From Cordia subcordata (Eukaryota; Streptophyta; Magnoliopsida; Boraginales; Cordiaceae): a DNA stretch of 64,000 nucleotides. A model generated the notes under the pieces. That model saw nothing but the letters and a program-made list of their open reading frames with translations, was not told the origin of the DNA and ran no database searches. The translations under genes and the position numbers were made by a program. Location of the stretch: the NCBI GenBank assembly GCA_028554755.1, contig JAPTOF010000025.1, positions 1,550,001-1,614,000 on the forward strand, written 5' to 3'. Shown piece after piece: positions 11,188 to 21,795 of this stretch. How positions within the stretch are numbered: the stretch's first letter is position 1; the number at the start of each line of letters is the position of its first letter.

Positions 11188-12575
11188 TGTAGGTGCAAAT
11201 ATCTTAAGAAGGGGGTGAATTAAGATATATAACAATTTTTATATTTAAAAAATTCACCAAATAAATCAACAATTTCTTTCAAGAAAAATATCAAACACAA
11301 GATTATCAATATAAGTAAATAAAATAGATGGAGAGTAGAGCAAGAAGACAAACGATTTTTTGGTGGTTTGGCAGAGCCTACGTCCACCGCCCAAGGATTC
11401 TCCCCTTAGGACTTCAATAATCTTTACTAAAAATGCTTCTTCAACCCTTGGTGAAGTAAGAACCAACTTTTACAACTCTTTGAGACCTCTTCTCAAAGAA
11501 CCGAAGAGATTTCTTCTTTAGGATTTCCCTACACTCTTGAAAGCTTACTAAATATTCTCATAATATTTTCAAGCTCTTTTGAGTGTGTATAAAACCAAAA
11601 AAAGTGTGAAAATGATGTAAGATCGATTTGTTCTTCTTACAAGAAGATATAGCAAATAAAGTTCTTGAAAGCTCAAAGATTTCACAAGTAAAGCTCAAAG
11701 ATTTCAACAATTGAATTATGATATCTGATTTTGCAAGCTCATATTGATGATGTTTTTAAGCTTTGAAGGTGTATTTAAAGAGTTTCTGATGTTAGGGCTT
11801 TGGTAGGTAGAAGAAAGAAATAAAAATGGGGCTAAATGGTAATAAACGGCTAGTGTATTTATTACAGCAACTCGCTCGGTTGACTGGCTTGCCATCATTG
11901 CTTTCTGATAAGGCCGGATGCCTTAGCCGGTTGATCGGGTAGCTGGTCTGACTTTACCCTTCCTTTTCTATCTTCACCAGATAACCTCCCTTCTCAGCCA
12001 GTCTACCGCCTTAGAGAGATTGTCCGACCACTCCAAAAAGGGTAAAGCAAAGCCAAACAAGCCTAAAACACAATTCAATAAGTTTTGACAAATTTTCATA
12101 ACACCAAATCAACGCAGAATGCTTTTTAAACAATTTTTCAAAGGTTGGGATCATTCCAAAACATATGTTTATGCTATGTATGCATTCAAATCATTTTTAC
12201 ATTTTTTGAAAGAGAATTTTCATAAGATTTTTTTGCATTTTTGAGCAATGTTCATAAGATTTAAATTGTATGTGACATGAAAAGAAGAGATTTGAGCTAA
12301 TACTTGCAATTCTAAGGCATTTTACAAAAGGAGTAATGTATTTGGTACCCCTTATGACGTCTCTTCTCCGCCTTATAACTTCTCATCATCTTCTTCTTCA
12401 AAAATTTGAGCTCTTTGATAAACAGATTTATTCATCACTCATTTTCTTCCATCTTCCAAACATTTATCTTTTCAATTGATATTTGACACTCACAAGATGC
12501 TTTTAGTAGAAAGATAATATTTATCAATAATGCACACCAAAATTTTTCATCATCAAAATCAATAACTAGTATTTA
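11188..12575 (-). mobile_element. 5' LTR of the Sirevirus-like element
   Basis: The inner end is well placed by the primer site next to it. The outer end near 12,575 is approximate and rests on the TTGATTTTGATGATG-type start seen on the - strand, similar to the start of the LTR at 55,710. It contains palindrome-like motifs related to CCGGTCGACCGG (11,870-12,020), upstream on the - strand of a TATA-like TTTAAATACA near 11,770. It also has the GTGGTTTGGC...GCCTACGTCCAC motif (11,361-11,390). Small ORFs in it are not genes. Confidence 0.55.
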
Positions 12576-13019
12576 GTTAATAGGCTACAATTATTTAATT
12601 TAAATAATATTTTTTATATAATAAAATTAATCTCTAAACAAACCTTCCATAAAAATTACTCTTTACAATGACAAATAAGCACCAAAAAATATTTTGTACA
12701 TTAATAATTAAACATTGAAACATATTTTATTTTCAAACAAAAATTTTAATTTGGGCACATTTTCCTGCAAAAGAACGGAACCAATTTGGGGGAAAACTAT
12801 GTCCTACCTAATAAGCAATAAACCAAACCCTCAAAATCCCTCAATCTTGTCATTTTAGTAAAAGCCCTCATTGTAGTAGGTACTTACTACTCTTCTCTAT
12901 TTATATGTAAATTATCTCATTATATGTGTTAAGTGTATAGGTGCTTTGTCTATTTATCTTATTTTAATTTGTAAATGAATAATTAAATTATTAAATTAGG
13001 GTTCACAATCTTGGTTCAG
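12576..13019. other. AT-rich intergenic stretch
   Basis: I see no gene or repeat structure. It is very AT-rich around 12,580-12,740. The last 200 bases may be the old promoter/5'UTR of the NSE3-like pseudogene that starts at 13,021. Confidence 0.4.
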
Positions 13020-13020
13020 A

Positions 13021-13425
13021 ATGTCATCTCCTGGAGAAAATTACTCTTAATTCGACATATCATTAGAGGTCAGTTTTTGCCTAATATTAATCCAAAATTT
13101 TACTACTAATTATCCCAATTTATTGTCATAAATCATTTATAAATGCGCATAAATGTATGTATACATTCAACAAATGTATAGGAGAAAGATAATCCAGTGT
13201 GAAGCATGATTCGATACACATTTTTTAAGATGGAACAAAACGGAGGTTGTCCGATAAAGAGGGATGAATTGACACAACTCATCACTGCCGAGAACTACAA
13301 ACAGAGGAAGCTTGCTTCTTACATCATCAATGAAGCTAAATCCAAGCTATCCACTATTTTTGGATATGAAATGCGGGAACTTCAACACCTTCACCCCTCG
13401 TTTACTAATGCTTCACAGTCGTAGT
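13021..13425 (+). pseudogene. NSE3/MAGE-domain gene fragment (two exons, nonsense-broken)
   Basis: Exon 1 (13,021-13,068) encodes MSSPGENYS, a stop, then FDISLE and ends at a GTCAGT donor. A short intron (about 13,069-13,181) ends in TATAG. Exon 2 encodes EKDNPV, a stop, then MIRYTFFKMEQNGGCPIKRD, ELTQLITAENYKQRKL and INEAKSKLSTIFGYEMRELQ. The 'GCPIKR-(D/E)-(D/E)-LTQL' and 'GYEM-x-ELQ' strings are those I associate with plant NSE3 (MAGE homology domain, winged helix A) of the SMC5/6 complex. Two in-frame stops and the absence of the remaining MAGE domain mark it as a pseudogene. The kept intron argues for DNA duplication rather than a retrocopy. Confidence 0.75.
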
Positions 13426-14255
13426 CTTGTGAGACCCCTCTTGCCTTGCTACCCTATTATCCGATTAAACACTTTGTGTTGAGCATTGTGGTGGTGTGTG
13501 TATGTTTATGGAAATTGTGATGCTAAGGTTGGTGCGTGGATTGGTAATAGTAACATGGTTTTAGATATTCTGGACCAGTGGAAAACTGTTGCTAGGCTAG
13601 TGATTTTTGGACTGCAGTTATTACTAATATTTGATTTTTGAGTTGCCGTTGAGTATGATTTAGTTGCTAGATAATGTTTATGACTACTATGAGAATGTGC
13701 AGACTCGGTTGAAGTAAGTGATATTTTTAGGATGTAGAGATTCAACATTATATCGATTGTAATAATTTCTGAAAATGGATTTTCTATGATTTTGTATATG
13801 GTTTAGCATTGTATACAACTCCAATTGGTAGATGTTTCTTTTCTATTTCTTGTTTATGTTGCTAGGTTTATATTTAATAGACTCTAAAGTGCATCTAACC
13901 CTTTCCAGTTCTTTTATATAGTTGGATCTTTATGTACTTAGTTGCCTTTCAAGCTGAGCTTACCTAGGTAATATTAATTTTTCAACAGATTTGTGAATAG
14001 TAAGATGCTGAAGTTTCTCTAGTCATACCTACAAATCCTCTTGCTTTTGCATATTTTGCCATATTTCTGGTGTAGCATGACTAATGTTGCACATTCTTTA
14101 ATTTTATTTTTTAGTCCAAAAGAATCCAAATGCTTTTTCTTGCCATAAAAGAATAGAGGCTATGTTAGTTTTAATAGCCCTACTTATATGTTTCCATGAT
14201 ATACAACATCTATTGATGTGAAATCTTATATTATTATAAGTCAACTACTGCTGAT
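13426..14255. other. Region without a recognised gene
   Basis: It follows the NSE3-like exon and may contain its decayed later introns and exons, but I could not find more MAGE-domain coding sequence. Short ORFs here are unconvincing. Confidence 0.4.
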
Positions 14256-16372
14256 GTCTACAACAAGCATGTAGAGGATGCAAGTAAATCTTTGTTGTCA
14301 TTGCTGTTTTTTAGCTAGCTAAAGGCAAAATTATGCCCATTCAATGCCATGATTGTAGGTTCATATATCTTTTTGTATGTCTCTACTATATAATACTCAT
14401 CCATATACTCTTTTAGATTGTGTCCTTTCGTAGCCAATGCTAAGCATGCATGTTTACAGGGAATACCAGTTAAATCTCACTTTTTACAACTACAAGTCTT
14501 ATTCAGCAAATCTACTGTACATCTATCTTGAAAGCTGTCAACTACTTCAAAATGAAATTCATCTGCCTTGATTGGAATGTAAGCACAACCAGCTTCTAAG
14601 TTGAGCAAGTGTTTTCCTTATTTTGGGACTCAATATACCAGTCCATTGCTCTGTCTTTTCTCTATTCACTTGCATTCTTGTCATCACTAATTTCCTAATT
14701 TTTTCGAGCATGGTGATGATGGGCTTGTCTCTTGCATCTATTGTGAATGAGTTGAAACTCTCATAAAGGTTATTTAAAAGCATATCACATTTAACAAATG
14801 GGTCGAAATATGCTCTTGACCAATTTGAAGGAGATTTATCATGGAACTAGTTCATTGCACTTACATCAAGTGTTGCCATTTTGTCCATTATAGCTTCAAA
14901 CCATGGCAAAGTTGTTGCAGTGGCTGCTAACCATAATGCATCTTTTAGAGTCTATTCTTTATGACCTGCCCTTTTAAAATTTGCATGTAAATGCCTAACA
15001 CAAAATCAGTGAAAAACTTGCGACAATATATGCTCAAATGCCTCAATCAATCCTTTCTATTTGTCACTCATAAAAGTCCATCTGATTGTTCTCATTTCAT
15101 TTTCATTGTCGATGTTGAAGTCTTCTTTCAATAGGTTTAAAACCAATTTCGGCTTCTTGTGTTTTCTATTTCAACTATTGCCCATGCAAGTGGATATATG
15201 TTATTATTTGCATCTATTTCCACTGCCACTAAAAGATGCCCTTCTTGTCTTGCTTTTATGTGATAGCCATCAACACCAATAAAGGGTCAACAACTTGCCT
15301 AAAAACCTCTCTTGCATATATCAAATCAAATATACATCCTCATAAATCTTTGAGGATCTAGTGGGTCATGTTGATCAGCCATTTTCGCAATGATTGTGCT
15401 ATTAGGATTAGTCCTTTGAATTTCTTCACTGTAGGACTGCAACATCTTAAATTGTTCTTGAAGATCCCCATTAATCTGATTTAGTACAGCAAACCTAGCT
15501 CTATAAGTCATATTCTTGGAAACATGAGCCTTAAGTTTAACTGTCATTTCATTTTTTAAATCCTTTGCTATGAGCTTTAGGTTATTTCTAAATTTGTGCT
15601 GATACATTTTTACAAGCCAATCTAAACTCACACTCCTTCTATAACATGTCCAGTACCATGAATGTTTAGGCACATAGTTTTTCACTTGAAAACTATTCTG
15701 CCCATTCATTTTCCTTGCATATATCATCCAATTGCAACCATCTTTCTTGCACTCAGTCTTTACCCTAGTTGTATCATTTTTTTTAATTTTGTTGGTCTTT
15801 CCTTTCCTAATACAATAAGAACACAATGCCTCTTTAAATTCTTTAGCAAAACTGAAGATCATCGCTAACTTAAACTTAACCTTCTTCATATCAACAATAG
15901 GGTTAAATATAGGGAAGTTATCATCACTATCTGACCCTTTCACACTATCCAAGTTATCTAATTCAACTAAATCACCTTCCTCATCTGCATTTTCATCAAA
16001 CAATTCATCATGAATATTTTGGTCCACATTTTCTTCAAATAATTCATTATCCTTGCTTAGTCCATAATCACATTCACTAAAGTACTCTCCTCTGTGTCAT
16101 CATCTTCTATGTCATAACTTTTCTCACTAACAACAGAACCATCTTCAATTTTAGCAGTAGTTTCGGAATCATTATCATATTCAATTTCAATCCCTTGAGT
16201 GATATTATCCACACCACCTTGAATTTGATTTTGAACTACATCACCCAAATCAAGGTGCTTTATATAAATCTCTATTATCCTATCAACACTTATATACTTA
16301 AGAAAAACCTTTTCTTCATCATTAGTCTTAATATTCCTATTGCCTTTATCAAGATCATTGTTAGTAATAGTG
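14256..16372 (-). pseudogene. Mutator-like (MULE/MuDR) transposase, degraded
   Basis: Reading the - strand, an acidic N-terminus (16,248-16,057; DVVQNQIQGGVDNITQGIEI) is followed by a 233-codon open stretch (16,027-15,326) with the MuDR DNA-binding-type module (KFKLAMIFSFAKEFKEALCS, KKDGCNWMIYARKM). Next come decayed MULE transposase pieces. At 14,783-14,559 these show NNLYESFNSFTIDARDKPII and MLEKIRKLVMTRMQVNREK, typical of the end of the catalytic domain. A SWIM-like CSC...GIPCKHAC pattern lies near 14,440-14,520. Several stops and frameshifts interrupt it. I did not identify terminal inverted repeats. The transposase would move the DNA element by cut and paste and is inactive. Confidence 0.8.
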
Positions 16373-17080
16373 TCCTAAAGTCAGTCGTCTATTGTAGATT
16401 TTGTACTGATTTATACATGAATCATCTTACTTTTGGCCTTACGTCATATCGTACATCTTCTCCTCAGTTGTTAAATCATGACGTTGTTTGTTAGGATAAC
16501 CTAATAGGGCTATGTGAATGAGGGATAGCTCAGTCGTCCTTAAATCTAGTTCGTAACCAAATGATAGAATTGATACTATGCCATCAATTCTATTGAGCAT
16601 ATGTTATAATGCATCACAAGAGTTGGTTATCTCCATGAGCAAGGGGTGTGGAGACACCGGTGTGACCCATGGTGAGGTGTAGAGACATGCTCACTGAACA
16701 TGACTCTATTCCGAGCATCCTATGGTATGTACTCTACTGTCAAAGGATTGCTTGTGGTACACATTAATGTCATATTCCTTCAAACCTGAGACCTCCATAA
16801 AGACTTGCGGATTATTCCCCACGCTTTGGTACCAGACTATCCGGATTTCTAATTTGATGACGAAAGGCTGCTGTGTGTGGGCAAGTGATGTGAAGTCAAT
16901 GAGTAAGTCACCCATACTTTTCACAACTTTCACACGAGCATATGTCATACACACAGAACATATCACGTATCAATCCACATGGCAGGATTTGAACTTGCAC
17001 AGGCAGAGCCTACATGATTTAAAATTACTAGCTAGCCACCACTACTTTAAGTCTTTAACATTTTCAACGTCAATTTAAGA
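16373..17080. other. Unexplained stretch, possibly an old retroelement fragment
   Basis: The base composition is more balanced than in the neighbours, but no domain is recognisable. The two overlapping ORFs (16,706-16,966 - and 16,722-17,078 +) are reading-frame shadows of each other. Bases 16,976-17,040 resemble the 3' half of a tRNA on the - strand (AGTTCAAATCCTGCC) but do not fold into a whole tRNA. Confidence 0.3.
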
Positions 17081-17769
17081 AAAATAAAAAAAAATTAAAA
17101 AATAAAATATTATTTTTTAGAAAAAGAAAAAAAGAAAGAGAGGCAAACTTTTATATAAACCCAAGTCAAGCCCCTTAGAGTAAAAACCAAAAAAGTGCAA
17201 AACATTGAAAAGAAAGAAAGAAGAAGCCATTTTGACATAAAGACCCTAACCAAACACACCTCTTTATACTCACAATAATTGTAAAAAGCTCTCTCTTTTC
17301 CTAATTAATTGTCAACATTAAACCAATTTGTCGACAATTCACTCTACTTCGCGATCTGGGTTTGCATTAAATTTGATAAAACAAGTTTAGAGATGGTGGC
17401 GGAACCTGCTAAGGTATTTGAGGATTATTGAGAGTATTCTGATACGGTACGTATTGAGTTTTTTTTTTTTTATTCTATTCTTTAGATTGAGTTTTTGTTA
17501 GTTTTTAATTGTTCATGTTTTTTCGTTAATGCTTTAGATTGGGTTTTTTAAGGTTATCAATTATTCTTGAATCATTAAATTTGTTATTGTTTAACGAAAA
17601 AGAATTCCATTTAGCAAATTCATATAGCTGCCCTGCCAGGTGAGATGAAGCTAGGTTTCATCTGGCAAATTTGTTCTCTTCTGTATGTTGTTTTAGTGTA
17701 ATTAATAGTAGTTACTATTAATTCTGATTTTATTACTATTAATGATAATAGTAATTAATAGTAATTACT
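17081..17769 (+). other. Candidate first exon and intron start of an unidentified host gene, then AT-rich flank
   Basis: A CT/A-rich leader-like region (17,210-17,390) leads to an ATG at 17,394 encoding MVAEPAKVFEDY, a TGA, then EYSDTV. A GTACGT donor-like site follows at about 17,447 and a pyrimidine run after it. The in-frame TGA argues against an intact exon. I recognise no protein. From 17,690 to 17,769 the sequence is a degenerate repeat of TAGTAATTA/ATTAATTCTGA units. It includes a partial copy (17,716-17,731) of the viral start sequence at 17,770, so the viral insertion boundary is fuzzy here. Confidence 0.25.
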
Positions 17770-19482
17770 ATTAATTCTGATTTTATTCATTTCCATCGTA
17801 ACACAACCTATTCTCCTATTAACATTTCATCTCCATCAGAGTTTGCTCAGAAGCGTGGTGGGGAGTATATTGATATTAATAGTAATAATAATGATAAATG
17901 TGAGGTATGTAAACTAGGAAAACAAAATTTTTGTTGTAATATGATAGAACAAGATGATTTAGTAGATGAGGCATTTTTAGAGGAGAATGAAGAAGTAGGA
18001 GAAGATGGATATTTACAAGAAAGGGTAAGTTTTAATTTGATAAATCAATTTAGAACTAAGACAGAAATTTTACAGGCTCTAGATAGATTACCTTTTTTAG
18101 GAGAAGATCCAATTAAAAAATGGAATTTAAATAAAATATAGTGTAGGTTAAAAATAATAAATCCAGATTATGTAATCAAAACTGCTAACATTGAAGCTCG
18201 CGCCAAAGATGCTGAGGATTTTCAAATGCACATAGGAGAACTAGTTAAGTTAGGATTAATTAGACCCAGTAGTAGTCCCCATAGAACAGCCGCGTTTATA
18301 GTTAGAAATCATGCGAAAATAGTTAGAGGAAAAAGTAGAATGATAATAAATTATAATCAATTAAATGATAATATTTGAGATGATAGTTATAATATACCTA
18401 ACAAATCTTTTTTGATAAACAAAATCCAAGATAAGAAAGTATTTAGTAAATTTGACTATAAATCAGGGTATTATCAAATAAAAATGTGGCCCGAAGACAT
18501 AAAATTGACTGCATTTACAACACCTGAAGGCTTATTTGAGTGGTTAGTAATGCCTTTTGGATTAAAAATAGCACCAAGTATTTTTCAAAGAAAAATGGAC
18601 GATATTTTTAGGCAATATAATGATTTTACTTTAGTATATATACATGATATTTTAGTATGTAGTAGGAATGAATCAGAACATATAGGACATTTAGATTTGG
18701 CATTTAAATTATTTGAGAAACATGGGTTAGTTATTATAAAAAAGAAGGTAGAATTATTTAAAACACAAGTAGAATTTTTAGGAATGGAAATAGGAAATGG
18801 GAAAATTAAGCTTCAAGAGCATATAGCTAAAAATATTTTAGCAATTCCTGACAAATTAGAAGGATTAAAACAGATTCAAGCCTTCTTAGGAATTTTAAAC
18901 CAAGCTAGAATGTATATAAAAGATCTTAGTAAATTAATAGGACCCCTATACAATAAAACCAGGAAAAATGGACAAAGACATTTTAATAGTGAAGATATTA
19001 GATTAGTAAAAAAGGTTAAAGAACAAGTAAAACAACTACCTGAGTTACATTTACCTTTAAAAAGTGGTTATTTGGTAGTTCAAACACATGGGTGCAAAGA
19101 AGGATGGGGAGCAGTTTTATATTGTAAACATAATAAATATTCCCATCAAACTACAGAGAAACTATGTAGATATGTGAGTGGTAGATATAAAGAAAGTAAT
19201 CAGTATTTGACTAGTTTAGATTATGAGTTATTAGCCGTTATTTATGCTTTAAAAAGTTTCAAAGCATTTTTGATAAGTAAACATGAATTTTGTATTAGAA
19301 CAAATTGTGAGGCAGTGGTTAGATATAATAAAAATAAAGATTCTAGGTATACTAATAGATGGGTTAAATTTTTAGTTGCTTTAGGAAATTATCGTTTAGA
19401 AGGAATTGAATGGCAACATATTAAAGGAAAAGACAATCAATTGGTTGATATGTTAAGTAGAAGATTAATTGAAGTGGATTAG
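17770..19482 (+). pseudogene. Copy A: 3' part of the polyprotein ORF (PR-RT linker, RT, RNase H), inactive
   Basis: The copy starts at the protease-RT linker, with a cysteine pattern (CEVC-x6-FCC) near 17,899-17,937. The RT domain has FEWLVMPFGLKIAPSIF and the catalytic box reads YIHD (about 18,639-18,650), so the first catalytic Asp of YIDD is replaced by His. RNase H reads QTHGCKEGWGAVL and IRTNCEAVV where copy B has Asp, so two acidic residues are lost. It ends VDMLSRRLIEVD at 19,482. A TAG and a frame change near 18,141 and a TGA at 18,376-18,378 break the frame. The domains are homologous to caulimovirid RT and RNase H, which copy pregenomic RNA into DNA. Confidence 0.85.
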
Positions 19483-19491
19483 ACAAGGCAA

Positions 19492-19507
19492 TTGTTTTGT
19501 TTTGCAG
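19492..19507 (+). promoter_or_regulatory. Copy A: predicted splice acceptor ahead of the last ORF
   Basis: The tract TTGTTTTGTTTTGCAG ends at 19,507, ten bases after the RNase H stop codon. It is a strong plant-type 3' splice site (U-rich tract plus CAG). The open frame of the last ORF runs through it, so a spliced messenger could place that ORF near its 5' end. In the known rice tungro bacilliform virus genome the last ORF is expressed from a spliced RNA; applying that here is inference. I did not locate the donor. Confidence 0.5.
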
Positions 19508-20630
19508 GAACGACATCTTCATCAGTTCCTCGATCAGATAATTCTTCAGGCAATCAAGTTAATATGTTCCCAGTACAATTTCTGAGTTATGTGGAAATAA
19601 CAGGCCCCAAAGTAAGACAAAGAAGGATAAATTTTGACAACAATAATTTAGAAGTAATTCATGCTGGCAACAGGTTTCAACCAAAAGTTCAACCGGGAAG
19701 CTTATTACCAGAAGACTAGCAAGCTCTTTCAGACAACCTATGGCAATCATATTTAAAGAAAAACAATGGCTGGTTTATAAATACTTTAAATGCTTTAACT
19801 AGCTATTACTTAAAATTAAGATTCACTCAAAAATTCCAGTTTTATTGTGTTTTCAAGGGTGATACACCAGGCGTATACAGATAGTGGACAGAAGCAATGG
19901 TAGTAGGAATAGGCAGATGCAATAGATCTAGGTATAAAGGAGTGCAGACATTAAACAAAGCTATAAATCTCCTTAAAACACATTGTGGAGACAATTTTTT
20001 CATAAGGCCAGATTGTACCATTAATACATAAACAGGCCAAACAGAGTGTTCCAACTGTGAGACTATGATTAAACATTTTAGAACGATAAAAGAACGCAAT
20101 GACTAATTGATCATAGAGAAAACACAGTTTCAGACTATTCTCCAACAACACCAACTAAAAATACTAACCCTCGACTTAGATTTAACGGACTGGCTGACCA
20201 AATATAAAGCACTCTTAGAAAAATATAAGTTCGTTACACAACCCACTGGATCCAGGGTCAAAGGACCAGCTAGTCCTACTATACCGGTTGTAGGTAAAGA
20301 CAAATCAAATCTGGTTATGGAAGTTTACCAAAAACTTCTGAAAATCCTCATCGATTGAGAGAAGGATCAGCTAATCTCGACTATCCGGCATCGGGTAAAG
20401 ACACATCAAGACCGGAAACACCTAATAAACAAACTAAAGAAAGACGCAAATTAAAAAAGGGAATAAAAAAGAAATTACTTCACGATGCAATAGAAAAGAA
20501 AACTAATGATATTCTCAGAACGTGGTTCCAAGACAATCTCCCAAAAGCACCGGGACCCACACCCAAGAAGGCACCAACACTAAAGGCAAGGAGGTAACAG
20601 AAGGCAAGACAGATGAAGACAGCGATTAAA
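19508..20630 (+). pseudogene. Copy A: last ORF (viroplasmin-domain protein), broken
   Basis: The frame begins after the splice acceptor (GTTSSSVPRSDNSSGNQ). It contains a viroplasmin/RNase H1 hybrid-binding-like domain at about 19,835-19,990 (YCVFKGDTPGVYR, stop, WTEAMVVGIGRCNRSRYKG). A Cys/His cluster follows (TECSNCETMIKHF), then a likely coiled coil (QTILQQHQLKILTLDLDLTD) and a Lys/Pro-rich C-terminus. In Caulimovirus-type genomes this domain occurs in the translational transactivator/inclusion-body protein. There is a TAG after LLPED at about 19,717, then stops within the domain, after IRPDCTINT and after TIKERND. The last three also occur in copy B. A further frameshift lies near 20,340. 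Confidence 0.7.
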
Positions 20631-20779
20631 CCAAAGTGGAAGACATATTACAATTATCAGAGTAACACAACAACAGGCAAAAGGATAGACACTCAAGGAA
20701 TCTCTAGAAGGTTACTTTTATAAAGACAAGAAGTTTATCCGTCTATAGTATTTAGATAGACGAGGGCTTTTTGAAAAAG

Positions 20780-20904
20780 TAGCTATAAGACAATAGGAAA
20801 ATTTTGTATAAATAGGTACTCCTCCTTAATAGCAAAGTGAGGGGTTTCCTTTTGAAGGATATTCTATTTGCTTTCTTGTAATTCTCTCTTCCTTTTGCAA
20901 TAAA
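20780..20904 (+). promoter_or_regulatory. Copy A: pregenomic RNA promoter core and polyadenylation signal
   Basis: TATAAATAGG lies at 20,807-20,816 and AATAAA at 20,899-20,904, about 90 bases apart. In caulimovirids the transcript starts about 30 bases after the TATA box, so the AATAAA falls inside the terminally redundant leader and must be skipped on the first pass. Copy A lacks about 90 bases upstream of the TATA that copy B keeps (about 28,950-29,040), so its enhancer region is probably damaged. Confidence 0.65.
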
Positions 20905-21490
20905 AGTTTTTTTTAACTCTCATCTATCCTTCTCATATTATACTATACTATACTGAAACAAAGGTAATCCGTTTAAGGTACGCTTCTTTTTCTCATTTCC
21001 TCCTTTAATTTTTTAGTAACAAAACAACTTTAGGGATAAGGGCGAAAAATCCTCGCATGACAAAAAGATCCTATGAACTGAAAAGGTGTGTTTAGTTAGT
21101 TTGATCCTAAATAAAAGGATAGTGTGATTTTGCTAATATCATGATTCGGTGCACAAGCCGGTCTCTCTTTTAACCTTGTCCTACATAGAGCAAAAGGGGA
21201 AGCGAGTCCGACCAGAGGCCGAATTAGAGAATGGCCCATATGGGATTAATGCATGTCTATGAGCTTTTGATGCACAAGAGGTTCCCGCTAGTGATCCCGG
21301 CTGGTATACCCAATCATTTATTAGACATCTATACTATTCCTTTATTTCTGCTCAAACTCTATCGAAACATGGGCAAGCCGATTCAGAGCACTTGGCATGA
21401 GTCAAGTAACTCTCACCCGTCTACGCTGTGAGAACGAATATGCCTCCTACTCATCCTACAGTAAGGGCGAACAGGCATCTGCAAGACAAT
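20838..21490 (+). other. Copy A: pregenomic leader with conserved short ORF
   Basis: The leader is about 650 bases long. It holds a short ORF at 21,231-21,431 (66 codons, MAHMGLMHVYELLMHKRFPL...) that recurs in all four copies. Long leaders with short ORFs are general in caulimovirids and are used for ribosome shunting or reinitiation. The leader runs to CAAGACAAT, ending at 21,490 and 21 bases before the primer site. Confidence 0.6.
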
Positions 21491-21511
21491 CCTGCTCCAA
21501 TCCCCTAATTT

Positions 21512-21524
21512 TGGTATTAGAGCC
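21512..21524 (+). other. Copy B: tRNA-Met primer-binding site
   Basis: TGGTATTAGAGCC differs by one base from TGGTATCAGAGCC, the sequence complementary to the 3' end of plant initiator Met-tRNA that primes minus-strand DNA in Caulimoviridae. It sits at the joint of copies A and B, as expected for head-to-tail viral genomes. Confidence 0.85.
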
Positions 21525-21624
21525 TGATTATGGACTTTGTTCATAAAAGGGTAATGATCTAAACATATTCTTAGTAAAGGAGGATCGAAGTAGTTAGCGA
21601 GAAAGTAGCCCGTAAATGCTAAAA

Positions 21625-21795
21625 TGGATTTTAAATCATGACATAAATGAAATAGTTATGATAACAAGGCAATTAGAAACATAAATTTAGATGATGATAA
21701 TGAAACACTCCTACCTACTAGTCCATGTAGTTTAAGTAGTTATAAGGGTGATAATATATATGAAACTAATATGGATAATTTATATGAATTTTAAT
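21625..21795 (+). pseudogene. Copy B: ORF1 remnant with internal deletion
   Basis: The start (ATG AAAATGGATTTTAA region at about 21,617-21,633) and the end (NINLDDDNETLP... TNMDNLYEF, 21,650-21,794) match copy C ORF1, but about 300 bases between them are missing. The join is at ATTTTAA/ATCATGAC. See the copy C entry for the fuller version. Confidence 0.65.

Larger units (their letters stand above)
5647..12575 (-). mobile_element. Sirevirus-like Ty1/copia retrotransposon, degraded
   Basis: Read on the - strand the order is 5' LTR (about 12,575-11,188), a degenerate Met-tRNA primer site (about 11,185-11,174), gag with knuckles, protease, integrase, RT, RNase H, then a further env-like ORF truncated at 5,647. 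The order PR-IN-RT-RH is diagnostic of Ty1/copia. The coiled-coil gag and the extra ORF after pol fit the Sirevirus (SIRE/Maximus) group. Multiple stops and frameshifts break every ORF. The 3' LTR is missing, because the gypsy LTR insertion at 5,646 cuts the env-like ORF and anything beyond it is outside the window or lost. Confidence 0.8.

Noticed and set aside
16525..17040. tRNA-like words (TAGCTCAGTCG near 16,531 on +; AGTTCAAATCCTGCC on the - strand near 16,990)
   Set aside because: The arms are on opposite strands and 450 bases apart, and no cloverleaf or anticodon arm could be drawn around either.
17394..17455. Intact first exon of a host gene starting at 17,394
   Set aside because: A TGA interrupts it after 12 codons and no protein family was recognised, so it is kept only as a low-confidence candidate.
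19842..20154. - strand ORFs repeated at 27,988-28,300
   Set aside because: They are antisense shadows of the viroplasmin ORF, present twice only because the viral segment is duplicated.
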